Assembly: GCA_003254925.1 (NCBI GenBank)
Contig: QANZ01014871.1
Coordinates: forward strand, 62,001-126,000
Source of the DNA: Chamaecrista fasciculata
Lineage: Eukaryota > Streptophyta > Magnoliopsida > Fabales > Fabaceae
DNA length: 64,000 nt
Direction: 5' to 3'
Made by a program: the position numbers and the translations under genes. Shown piece by piece: positions 28,176 through 39,200 of this stretch (within the stretch, counting starts at the first letter, position 1; the number at the start of each line of letters is the position of its first letter). The notes beneath the pieces are model-generated. The model was not told the DNA's origin, did no database searches, and saw only the letters and a program-made list of their open reading frames with translations.

Positions 28176-29366
28176 ATGTTACGTTGGTTATTTGATACTG
28201 TGAGAATCTATGGTTTCATTCATAGACATCAGCGAGGATACATTTATCAGCAGAAGTTCAGTCTAGTAAACATAAAGTTGAAATGGGTGAAAGACAGGAC
28301 ATTGGATTCTGTTGTCGCGGGTCAGGGAGATTTAAAGGCAGCTGGGATTCTTGTCTCTGTTATTTCTTCATCTTCTGGATGCTGTCTTCCTATATATCAT
28401 CTTTCTCGTCATCGTGGACAACTTGGTCTCCCCCATGACCTGAAACTCTCCACCTTTATCCGAAGATACCCTAATATATTTATTGAGTCCTATACTCTTG
28501 ACAGTGGAGGTTCTCGTGTCCCATGTTTCAGTTTAAGTCCTGAAGCTTTGCAGCTCTATCAACAAGAAGTTAATGTTCTTCAGCAAAATCAGTTGGAATT
28601 CAGGGATAGGCTTTGCAAATTGCTTATGCTCACAAGAGACAGGATCCTTCCACTACAAACCATTGACCAGTTAAAATGGGACCTCGGTTTACCATATGAT
28701 TACCATCATTCTTTAGTTCCCAACCACCCTGATAGGTTCTCTTTGGTTGACCTCCCTGATGGTCGTGTTGGCTTGAAGTTGATATTTTGGGATGATATCC
28801 TTGCTGTCTCTGAGTTACAGAAGAATGCTTCTGTCCAACAGAAGGAAGAAGACATAAGAAAAGGATCATTAGCCTTTCCGATTAGTTTCACTAGGGGGTT
28901 TGGGCTGAAAAGAAAGTGCATGGAATGGTTGAAAGAGTGGCAGAAACTCCCCTATACTTCTCCCTACTTTGATGCTTCTCACATGGATCCTCGTACAGAT
29001 GTATCTGAGAAGAGGATAGTTGGGGTCTTCCATGAGCTCCTTCACCTTACAGTTCATAAGCAAACTGAGCGCAAGAATGTTAGCAACCTCCGCAACCGCT
29101 TGGGATTACCCCAGAAGTTCACTAAAGTATTTGAGCGTCATCCTGGTATATTTTATATCTCTATGAAGGGCGACACTCAGACAGTTGTTCTCAGGGAGGC
29201 TTACAATGGTCGGGAACTTGTGCAGAAACACCCCCTTGTAATGATCAGAGATGAACTTGCTTTACTGTTAAAGAAAGGGTTGCTGGATAGGAGCCGGGGT
29301 TTATACAAAGACAGTGCAGTTGCTGATTTAAGGGAAGATGAAAGAAAGGAAGTCTTTAGTGGCTGA
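28176..29366 (+). CDS. PORR-domain organelle RNA-binding protein (WTF1 family)
   Basis: A 396-residue protein in one coding exon. After a short basic N terminus (residues 1-33, a likely mitochondrial or plastid presequence) comes the plant organelle RNA recognition domain. It opens with LKWVKDRTLDSVVAG (36-50), followed by the repeated helical blocks around LPHDLKLSTFIRRYPNIF, LPYDYHHSLVPNHPDRFSLV and LRNRLGLPQKFTKVFERHPGIF. Family members bind group II introns in chloroplasts or mitochondria and help splice them. They were once misnamed 'ubiquitin hydrolase-like'. The ATG at 28176 is the first in frame after the leader acceptor. Which organelle and which intron this paralogue serves cannot be told. 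No frame breaks are seen. Confidence 0.93.
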   Translation: MLRWLFDTVRIYGFIHRHQRGYIYQQKFSLVNIKLKWVKDRTLDSVVAGQGDLKAAGILVSVISSSSGCCLPIYHLSRHRGQLGLPHDLKLSTFIRRYPNIFIESYTLDSGGSRVPCFSLSPEALQLYQQEVNVLQQNQLEFRDRLCKLLMLTRDRILPLQTIDQLKWDLGLPYDYHHSLVPNHPDRFSLVDLPDGRVGLKLIFWDDILAVSELQKNASVQQKEEDIRKGSLAFPISFTRGFGLKRKCMEWLKEWQKLPYTSPYFDASHMDPRTDVSEKRIVGVFHELLHLTVHKQTERKNVSNLRNRLGLPQKFTKVFERHPGIFYISMKGDTQTVVLREAYNGRELVQKHPLVMIRDELALLLKKGLLDRSRGLYKDSAVADLREDERKEVFSG

Positions 29367-31290
29367 AAATCTAATCAGCATAAAATCTGGGAATGATTCA
29401 TACTTTAGTATGTTTTCTGAATATGATTTGGATATGCATCTATTTCTATGTAATGGCTGCTGATTTGTGGTGATGTGGTTTGAATTTGAGGTTCTGTAAA
29501 TCTAGCTTTGAGGTAGTTTGCATCATATCTCAGTCATCTATTCTTTCCACTTAATTGTGCAGAATTGTCAGTAACCATATATGTCTGCAATACTATGATT
29601 CTTGCAAGGTAGGGCAGTTTATTTTTTCTCTGAGTTATATTAATATTATTGGAATAAGGGTGTTGGGGCATTCTTGTTAACATATGAGAGGCATGGGCAT
29701 GCTGATTAGGATCTTTGTGAATGAAAGTTTTATTTGAAAACTATTTTTAGATGGCTACACATGATCTGTAAGCATATGTTTTCAAGGGATTTGAGGGAGA
29801 GGGTTTTGATTTGATCCTTGAAATTCTTATTTATAGTTTTACTATCTTATATCCAAGCCTTTTTCTTTTTCTTGGTCTTGTCCTGCAATCATATTTCAGA
29901 TTTCTATGCATCAAAAGGGTTCCTGGCTGCAGAGGAAACAGAGCCTTTCGCAATGATTCCTAGTTTTGTCATGAAAATGAATATTCCCATTTTCTGTGAT
30001 GAAAAGAGAAACAATAAGATTTTACCTACCTAGGAAGGGCAAGTTGTGCTCATGCAATGTTCATTGAGATCATATCTGAAGCGTATGGTGACTAGTTGTT
30101 TTATCTTTCTTAAGCTGAAATGTCTGATGTGTTTACATTTTAGTTTGCAGGAGTTGAAAAGCAGTAAAAGATAGTATGTATTGGATGTTCTGTATGAAGC
30201 AATTTTTAGTTAATTTTTTGAGGTGGATATGTTCTGTAGATAGAAATTTATAATCTAACAGGACAAGGTTTCTGTGTAATGTAACTTTTGCTGCTTTCCT
30301 GCCACTTGATTTATATTAGGGAAATTCCTATTGAATATTATTACCTCATTAGCATGATAGAGAACATTTAAAAGAAAAAATAATTGTTACCATCGAACAT
30401 CTCAGTAGTTAGTGGGCTTAGAAATTAGCCTGATGTGCATGATTAAAGTTCAAATATAAAAAAGAAACAAGTTTTTAGGAGTTGTGTGTGTTTTTTGCGA
30501 TGCTTGGCTTGAATTATATAAGTGCATTTGAAAGTTTATTATTTATAGAATATTTCATTATATATTACTTGTATAAGTACAGCATCTAAACAAAATTACC
30601 AACATAAGAGTTCAAATTTACTGTGGAAGGACATGACAATACAAGAAAGTACATATTTAACAGTAAATATCATTTTAACTTGAATAATTATGAAAGCATC
30701 ATGTAACCAAAAAAAAATTATGAAAGTATCAATTAAAACTTCAGTTTTTCTGGTCTATTTTAAAAATCACTTGAAATAAGAGTGTTATTGATCATAATTA
30801 TTCATTAATGATGTCTGCTCCTATTAATGATAACGATACTATGATTAAGGATTTCTGTCTTGTATTGAATATATGACAATTTGACCTGTAAGAGAGGTGA
30901 TATTAATATGGGTTAAAAAAATGTCTCAGAAATTCTATCCTATTGTGACAGAACTGTAATTTGGTCTCTAAATTTAAATTCATTTTATATTTTTTATGCT
31001 TGAATTTAAACTAAATCTGACTTAGAGAAAATGTTTAATGATTGCAACATTTTAGGAATGGAGTTGTAAATTTTTATTGATCTATTAACGGTTAGAAATT
31101 CAGGACTAAATAATAAATTTTCTAAAACAATTAAACAGTTTCATTATTTTCTAAAAAGTTAAATAAAAATGTTAATATCATACAATATATATATATATAA
31201 CAAATACATACAAAAAAATATATAATTTTAGAAACCAACAAATATAATCACAGAAAGTAACAAAGCATTACAAATTACAAAGTAGAAACA
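29367..31290. other. Intergenic stretch downstream of the PORR gene
   Basis: The first 200-300 bases are probably the PORR 3' UTR. The rest is AT-rich with no gene. A short frame at 29818-30033 has no support. One micro-insertion (30686) lies here. Confidence 0.6.
30686..30730 (+). repeat. Micro-insertion: ATGTAACC plus A7 between 15-bp repeats
   Basis: AATTATGAAAGCATC (30686-30700) and its one-mismatch copy (30716-30730) flank 15 bases reading ATGTAACCAAAAAAA. Confidence 0.7.
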
Positions 31291-31297
31291 TTTGAAT

Positions 31298-31431
31298 GCA
31301 TGCATGGATACTTTGTCCCTCATGTATGTGTCGAAAAGATAAAACGCCAGCAAAGCCAGTGTGAGTGTAAAAGAACGCCACCTGTGACGTGCATGTGATG
31401 CTGAATTCTCAGCAAGCCATCTTTATAAAAA
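31298..31431 (+). promoter_or_regulatory. Seed-type promoter of the vicilin-like gene
   Basis: An RY element (GCATGCAT, 31298-31305) is followed by GCCACCTG, a G-box/ABRE-like GACGTGC with an adjoining GCATGTG (31377-31397) and a TATA box CTTTATAAAA (31421-31430), about 90 bases before the ATG. RY plus ACGT motifs are the binding sites of the ABI3/FUS3/LEC2 and bZIP factors that drive seed storage genes. Confidence 0.7.
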
Positions 31432-31521
31432 CCACTCAACCTGATCACCTCAGGAATATATTATCAGAGAGAAGATTAAGCAATCAATAAAATAAAAAAA
31501 GAAACAAAGCAATTCACAACA

Positions 31522-34003
31522 ATGGTGATCACAAGAGGAAGAAGAAGAAGCCATTTGGTGTTGCTACAACTACTACTACTTCTTCTTGTAATTGTGTGCC
31601 ATGCATCATCATCATCTTATGATGATGATCATGATATTGATGATGAGAGTAGGTTCATGTTGAGACGCTTCTCGAAGCCATTCATGAAGACAGAGGCTGG
31701 CGAAATGAGAGTACTTGAAAGCTATGGTGGAAGGTTCACTGATAAGCCATTGCACATTGGCTTCATCACTATGGAACCCAAGTCGCTCTTCATTCCTCAG
31801 TATTTCGATTCCACCCTCATCATCTTCATTCGTAGAGGTATATATTATATTATATTTGTTAAGCCTTTTTTAGCTTGTTTGCAAAACAAACTTGACAATG
31901 ATCAAGTTTGGCCAAACTGCAATTTTGTCCTATAATTTAGGTCTCAATTTGTCTCGTTATTCTTTTATTATATTTTTGATCCTATATTTTTTATTTAGAT
32001 TGTAAATTTGGTCCTATGTTGTACTTTTAATCTGATGTTGTACTTTTAATCTGATATTTTTAGTTCAAGTTGTAGAATTGGTCTCGTATCGTGTAAAAAT
32101 AATATCACATTTTTTGGTCATCTAAATAGGATAGTAAAACTTTTTTCTAAAGATATTTGATCAATTTGACCAATTTTACTATTAATCAAAAGATATTTGA
32201 CAAAAAGTAAAATAATATGAGATCAAATTTGTGACCCAAGTAAAAGATATATGAGATCAGAAGTATAAAAAAAAAAGTTATAAAACCAAATTAAGACTTA
32301 AAAATACACTTTGACCATTAAGTTTTATTCAGAAATTATCTATATCTTTCAAAAAAATTGGTTATTGTTTTTTTTTCCCCATAAAAAGATGAAATAAAAG
32401 TTGATTATGAATCTCAAATATTGTCAAGTTTAACAAACTGAAATAAAGAAATAAATAGAGAATTCTTTAAATAAAGTTATTGTTGTTTTTTGAGAACTTT
32501 TTTTCATCACAAGAAACAAAATTAAGAAAAAAGCTAGTATATGTTAATCATTTTACAAAATCAATTGATAATTGGTGGCATGCAAGCATGATGGACTATA
32601 TATATAGGGGTGGCGAAGTTGGGATTCATCTACAAAGACGAGCTAGCCGAACGGATTTTGAAAACCGGCGACGTTTACAGAATTCCGGCGGGTTCTGTTT
32701 TCTACTTACTCAACACAGAGCAAGGCCAGAGACTTCACGTCATCTCCTGCATCGATCCCTCCGAGAGCTTAGGTTTCCCGCCATTCCAGGTTCACATTCA
32801 TTACCTAATTCATCGATTCAATCACTAATTCATGTCATTAAGCATTGAATTTAAAGACTAATTGCACATTAATTGATTCTTGTTTTAATTTCCAGTCATT
32901 CTACATCGGAGGAGGGACCTTCCCGCCGAATGTTCTTTCTGGATTCGATTCTGAGATCCTCGAAAATGCATTTAACGTACGTTCTCGCCTAATTGAAATT
33001 TGAAAGAAATCAAGAATTACTGACAAATTTACTGATCTGATGATTATCACATAATAATGCACACAGGCATCGCGTGCTGAGATAGATCGAATCCTGTCGA
33101 GGAAGCTAGAAGGTCCGATTGTGTATGTAGGTGATTCTCACGCTCCAAGCATATGGACGAAATTCCTTCAACTGAAAGAGGAACTAAGGCTAGAAAGCCT
33201 CAAGAAAATGGCGGGAGATCGAGGAGAAGCCGTCAATGACGAAGAAGAAGGAGAGGAAGAAGATGAAGAAGAAGAGAAGCGTTCAGTTTTTAGGTCATGG
33301 AGGAAGCTCTTGAAATCTGTGTTTGGATACGAGAATAAGGGAGAAAAAAGAACGGCGAAATCCCCTGACTCCTACAATCTCTACGATAAGAAACCTAATT
33401 TCAAAAACAGATACGGATGGAGCGTCGCATTGGACGGCTACGATTACGCGCCGCTTAGAAAATCCGGCGTCGGCGTTTATCTCGTCAATCTCACCGCCGT
33501 AAGTACAGAAAAAATTTGTTAATCGATTAATCGATTGATTTTTCTGAAAAAATTTGTTGACGCAGGGATCGATGATGGCGCCGCATATGAACCCTAGAGC
33601 GACGGAATACGGCGTCGTTTTGAGCGGCAGCGGGAGGATTCAGGTGGTGTTTCCGAACGGCACCGCCGCCATGAACGCCGAGATCAAAGAAGGCGACGTA
33701 TTCTTCGTTCCGAGGTATTTTCCGTTCTGTCAGATCGCGTCGAGATCTGGATGGCTCGAGTTCTTCGGGTTCACGACGTCGGCGAGGAAGAACAGGCCGC
33801 AGTTTCTCGCCGGAAAAGCGTCGCTATTCCACACTCTCATGGGGCCGGAGCTCGCGGCGGCGTTCGGCGTCACCGAGGACGCCGTGCGGCGCGTGGCTTA
33901 TGCTCAGCGAGAGTCTGTTATTTTGCCTTCCCCACGCGCAGCGCCGGGACACGTGGACGAGAGAAGGAGAGGGGATTACGTGGCGGATGGTATCGCTGTC
34001 TAG
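31522..34003 (+). CDS. Vicilin-like two-cupin protein, 482 residues
   Basis: Five exons (31522-31837, 32608-32789, 32896-32976, 33067-33498, 33566-34003) join in frame. A basic start and a leucine-rich core (residues 1-30) form a signal peptide. The first cupin (about 50-190) shows LHIGFITMEPKSLFIPQYFDS and TGDVYRIPAGSVFYLLN. An acidic linker (251-263, EEEGEEEDEEEE) follows. The second cupin (about 310-455) shows MAPHMNPRATEYGVVLSGSG and EIKEGDVFFVPRYFPFCQIA. It resembles the 7S globulin/vicilin-like At2g18540-At4g36700 group, so a seed storage or membrane-associated role is likely but unproven. The promoter motifs fit seed expression. The last exon is strikingly GC-rich compared with the first. 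Intron 1 (31838-32607) is AT-rich with nothing recognisable. Confidence 0.92.
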
Positions 34004-34244
34004 AATTGTTGTTGTTATCAATGAGAGATAATCATGAGCTTTTGATTAGATGAATGATGATTAAGCTTTGGGTAGTGAAAATAGGGTTTAGCTATTTTGT
34101 ATTTTGTGTGATTATTTTCTGTTATTGTTTCGTAATGCTTTGCCTTTTGTTGTTCGGAGATTTTATTTTTCCTTTGTAATTATGTTTTTGTTGGTTTTAA
34201 GTGGTCCACGGGTGATCTTCCCCTCTCAATATCTTGTTAAAATT

Positions 34245-34510
34245 AGACTAAATTAATAATTTAGTTTTTAAAAGATTTAAAAGATTATTGAGCTGACAAT
34301 TTAGTTCTTGAAAAATTAAAATATATAATTTATTGAAAGATTAAAATAATATATTAATTAGTTTTTTCTATGGACTAAATAATATGTTATTTTAATCTTT
34401 TAAGGATTAAAAAAATATATTATTGATATTTTAAAAATTAAATTGTATATTTTAATCTTTCAAAGGTTGAATTATCAATTCGGTGATTTTTTATGGATCA
34501 AATTTTTAAT
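34245..34510. mobile_element. MITE-like palindromic element
   Basis: The left half (ACAATTTAGTTCTTGAAAAA...AAAATATATAATT) pairs with the reverse complement of the right half (TATTTTAATCTTTCAAAGG...). It is about 265 bases, AT-rich and non-coding. The wording (TTAGTTCTT.AAAAATTAAA) echoes the 159-bp array at 21 kb. Confidence 0.55.
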
Positions 34511-34620
34511 TTATTATTAAAATGAACATAAGATAAAAAATAGTTTTTTTATACCTAAAAATTTAGGTGAGTTGAACATTGAAAAACCTTTAATGACAAT
34601 AACGTGAGAAATGAGACCTT

Positions 34621-34672
34621 GGTTTGGTCTATGATCTTTTTTTTTTTTTGGCCTGGGTTTTGTCTATAATCT
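34621..34672 (-). repeat. Micro-insertion: CAGGCC plus A12 between 17-bp repeats
   Basis: GGTTTGGTCTATGATCT (34621-34637) and a two-mismatch copy (34656-34672) flank 18 bases reading CAGGCC plus twelve A on the minus strand. The six bases before the tail are the same as at 19714. Confidence 0.7.
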
Positions 34673-34679
34673 ATATAAA

Positions 34680-36090
34680 GACAATTTGTGGAATAAGTTT
34701 GATGGTGGTGGTTTGACTTTGATGTGAAGCCTCAACGTATTGTTTCTCAAGCTAGCGAGAATGAATTAGGTCGTGCTTTTTAATTCATTTCTTTAGGCAA
34801 ATTAAATGAGAATCATGCCAAATGTTTAGTTTCGTTGCTTGTGAAGTTCATTTGTACACGTAAAACACTTGCTTGTTATAAATTAAATGTTATCATTATC
34901 AACAAAACAATATGCATGTTGAGATTAGTAGTGTGATCTACGTGTTTCTATATAATATATAATTGAATTAGGACGAAATTATCTTTTAAATACTCAATAT
35001 CTCACATAATTATTTTTTTTCCCAAAAAGAGAATTAAATATGATTATTAAAAAAAAATACGATATAAATTTAATAATTTATGCAATATGCTTTTCTAAAA
35101 TCGATATTTTATTGTACACTGCACATCTGTAGCTAGTTGTACTTTTTTTGGTCAAAAAATTAATTTTTTTTTTGGCAAAAGAAAACGTGTGTCCTATCTC
35201 AGTAAATCTTTAAATTTTTTGGATGCTGTATTAATTAAAAGATGAATTTATATTATTTAAAAAAAACCTTCTTTTTTTCCTTTTTTTGTTTATTACTAGA
35301 GGCCAACGAAAATAAAACAGAAGAAAATTCTTTCGGGGCACGTTCCACCAGCATGGGATCATATGGGCGTTGTCTCGCTGAAAGATGATTCGGATGGGCA
35401 TCCATCCTTATCTTAAGTTTGCCACGTTTATTTTAAAAAAAAATGTAGTATGCCCTTATTATTATTCACTAATTTTAATCAAAATAAATCATGCTTATGA
35501 TTTTATTATTACTTTTTTAGAGACAAGATTTTATTACATTTTTTTAATATTGCCCCGTTAAGAGTGTATAATTGACTCAGCCGTTCAAATAACCCTTAAA
35601 GATGATTTTTTTTAAGGAGTTGAGATCAATTCAATGAATTTGGTCAGCGAATAAAAGTTAATTTAGTTAGTAAGGAATTTACTTATAATTTAAATTGTGA
35701 GTTCGATTTCTACTGAAATGTGAGAATTTTATTATTGTGCGATCTGTAAATACTTTTGTAAAGACTCATAAAATCAATGAGCTCTCATGACACACCTAAA
35801 CTTTAAAAACACTTCTAGGTTCATTGAGGTCATGTCATACCTCCAAATTTTATAAGCGCTTCAAATTACTTATATAATCCTCACATTACTCGTGAAATTA
35901 AAACTTATGACGTTGTGTACTAGTCGACTCCTTGGCCAACAACCTTTATTGGTTTACTTTGTATTTTAAGTTCAACTCCCTTTCATTTGGTGTAAAATTT
36001 TAAAAAATCTACAATACATTTAATTTTATTTTTTTACTAATTTTTGAGATTTGGATGATGTTCAATCTTCATTCGTCACACTATAAATAA
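34680..36090. other. Intergenic stretch between cupin and IVD genes
   Basis: AT-rich with no gene. A possible tRNA-derived SINE lies at 35640-35760. The last part before 36200 should hold the IVD promoter, with TATAAATA at about 36082. Confidence 0.5.
35640..35760 (+). mobile_element. Possible tRNA-derived SINE fragment
   Basis: TTAGTTAGTAAGGA resembles a worn A box, and GTGAGTTCGATTTCTAC some 40 bases on resembles a B box (GTTCGATTC). The spacing suits a tRNA-related head. No clear tail or target duplication was found. Confidence 0.35.
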
Positions 36091-36200
36091 ATGTCAAGGT
36101 CATCACCATTTCACCTTCACTCCCTAAAACCTCTGGCTCTTTCTCCCTACCTTCAATATTTCTTACTTTTCCAATTTTATCTGAATTCAACTATACGAAG

Positions 36201-39200
36201 ATGCATAGAATCGTTAAAGCGAACTCTATTTTGTCATCGATTTTCGCCAGAAAATCTCTTTATGCTGCTTTCTCCACCTCCTTACTCTTCGACGAAACTC
36301 AGATACAGGTATTCTTTCTCACTTTGTGGGTGTTTGTGTGTGTGTTTTTTTTAATGCATCAACTTGGTTTTGATTTATTTGATTAGAGTGATATGTTGAA
36401 GTTCTTGGACAAACTACAAATCAACCCACTCGTAGAAGAAAGCATTAGTGTATACGGATTTGATTTTTTTTTTTTTAATGGTTGGTGGAATACTTGTGTT
36501 TTCCTTTGAAACTACAATTTGTATATTGTTCCAATTTTGACAGTTTAAGTACTCTGTTGTTAAAGGATTTACACTGTGTTGGATCATCACTTTCTGTGAA
36601 TGCTGTAACAGTTTCAATTTTTAGCTAAAGGTTGAGAAACTGGCTTGTCCTGTCCAGAAAAAGTAATCGTGGTGATTTTAGAGTACGATATTTGCCTGTG
36701 GAAATGGCTATCGATCGTGCATTCTGTAGAAATAAGATTTCAGTTTCACTTTACTTTCTCAATTCAGTTGAACAATTGCCTTTAGGCTTACAATTTTACA
36801 TCGACTTGAGAATTTTGAGATTTTTTTTTTCAATTTAAATTTTTTCGAAATTCTCAAGTCGGTGTAAAACTGTATGCTTCCAAATCTTTATTTTATTAGA
36901 GATGTTTCTTTAAAATTGCATACTTGTTTATTGAAATTTTGATCTATGTTTATTTTCTTAATATGATTTCGCTTACTAACGTATTTGACCATGAACTGTG
37001 GCGTGTGTTTTACTATATGGATGTTTCAAATTTCAATGTTTGTTGCATGATACAGTTTAAAGAAAGCGTTGCACAATTTGCCAAGGAAATCATTGCCCCT
37101 CATGCTTCAAAAATAGACCAAACAAATTCATTCCCGAAGGTTTGTATGAGGATATATTCTTACTTTTTCCATGAGCATAAAATGGTAAAAGAATATATTT
37201 GACGTTCTGATTCTGTCTTATTCTAATTTTTAGGAAGTAAACTTATGGAAACACATGGGGGATTTCAATCTCCATGGAATTACTGCACCAGGTAGAGTCT
37301 TTTTCCCATCCTAACTTGCATTCATTCTTTGATCTGTCAAAATATTGCATTTTTTAACAATATATGGGGGTTGTCAACACCATTCTAGACTTATTTTACA
37401 GGTTCGGCTTACAACCATATACAACCTTAACCTTTGAAATTACATTGTCCCCCAATACATAGGTATTGCCATGAAAAAGAATAATTGTTTACCCCCATTC
37501 CCCACCCCTCCAACCATTGCCACCCCCCTAAAAAAAAGGCTAATGTGTAGTTGATAGAAGCTAGATTTGTTTGACAGCTCTCATATATGACCATGTCCAG
37601 TATGCTAACAAACTTGACCAAATCTAATTCTTTTATCTTACAGAGGAATATGGAGGTCTTGGTCTTGGCTACTTATACCATTGTATAGCAATGGAAGAAA
37701 TAAGCCGTGCTTCTGCATCTGTTGGACTTTCTTATGGTGCTCATTCTAACCTGTGTATCAATCAGCTGGTACTAAAATGGAACTTAAGTCTCTTTCACGT
37801 CTACTTGATGATCTACTAATTAACCTTACCCTGGCCACCTCTTTTTTTGTGTAGGTGAGGAATGCAAGCCCTGCTCAGAAGCAAAAGTACTTGCCAAAGG
37901 TTCTTTTCTTCACTTCTTAATGTTATTTGTTTTTGGTACATTTTTTGCTTTGCTATGACAGATGATGTTATAAGGTTGACTTTATTAGCTAGTAATAATC
38001 AAAGGAAATTCTCTCTTTTACTCTATGGGCTGATTAATTTATATTTTTTATTTAAAGCTTATCTCTGGGGAGCATGTGGGAGCTCTAGCAATGAGTGAGC
38101 CCAACGGTAACTAGTTGGACCACAACAATTGTATCTTGCAATTTCAGAAATCTCAGGGGCTTTGCTCAGTAAGTTGGTCTTTTCTTGCAGCTGGTTCTGA
38201 TGTTGTCAGCATGAAATGCAAGGCTGATCGTGTAGATGGGGGTTATGTAATTAATGGAAACAAGATGTGGTGTACCAACGGTCCAGTTGCTCAAACATTG
38301 GTATGTTTCTCTGGTTTCATTGCATTGTTTTGGTTACTTTGTATAACTTTCCTCTATTTCCTAGTCATATAACCTGATAAATGAGTTGGTATCTAGCATT
38401 TAGGTATGCTACTACCTACTCACAAGCACAGAGACAGAGTGATTGTTTGAGGTGAACATTGTTTGGCTGTGTTATATATGACTTTCTAGTATAACTGCAA
38501 GATTTTGGTTATATATTTTATTTGGTTTCTTCTCGTTGCTTATTCCTTGGAAGTGTCAGAACATAAACAGTACAGGCTTATCGGAATGAATTTGATGCTG
38601 TTAAAGAACAATACTTTTTCTGTGCCCATTGGTCCGGTTTACACTGTCTGAGGTTTTCAATACTGCACATAAAATAAACTTCACTGTAATTGCAGCTGAA
38701 AAGTAAAATTGTCAATGATAAACGGCCATATTGCAGTTGAGGGTTACCCAAAGATCAAACCTCACATAGTTGTATGCTATATCTTCCTTTGACTTTGCTA
38801 TTAGAGCAGCAGTGTTTTCATTTTTTCATTAGTTCTTATGTGGTCTCTTTGCTCTCTTATGCAAATCTGGTAAACATTTTCTTACCCTATGTCAATTATC
38901 AAGTAAACCATATATTTAGATATATTATGTAAATCACATATTTCGACTCATTTCACTGCTATTTGAATCTTATTGGAACTAAAGAAGCGCATATTTTTCA
39001 TTGTTGATTAATTTTGCCAAACTGAGTGTTTGTTCACTTTGGTCTGGCACACAATTGATATAGTGTGCCTAGTGCATGAAAGAAATTTTGATGGCTTATA
39101 TGGGGAAACAAAATGCTATTCAAAATGTGATTAGCTCTTAGAGATCAGATATGTACAGTGAAATGCTTGGTACATTTGACTGATGTTTTGAACTTGATCA

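Noticed and set aside
29818-30033. Short plus-strand frame downstream of the PORR gene
   Set aside because: No family resemblance, no start context and AT-rich; probably 3' UTR or intergenic.
35140-35185. TTTTTTTGGTC and TTTTTTTTGGC runs as micro-insertions
   Set aside because: No convincing direct repeats flank them.
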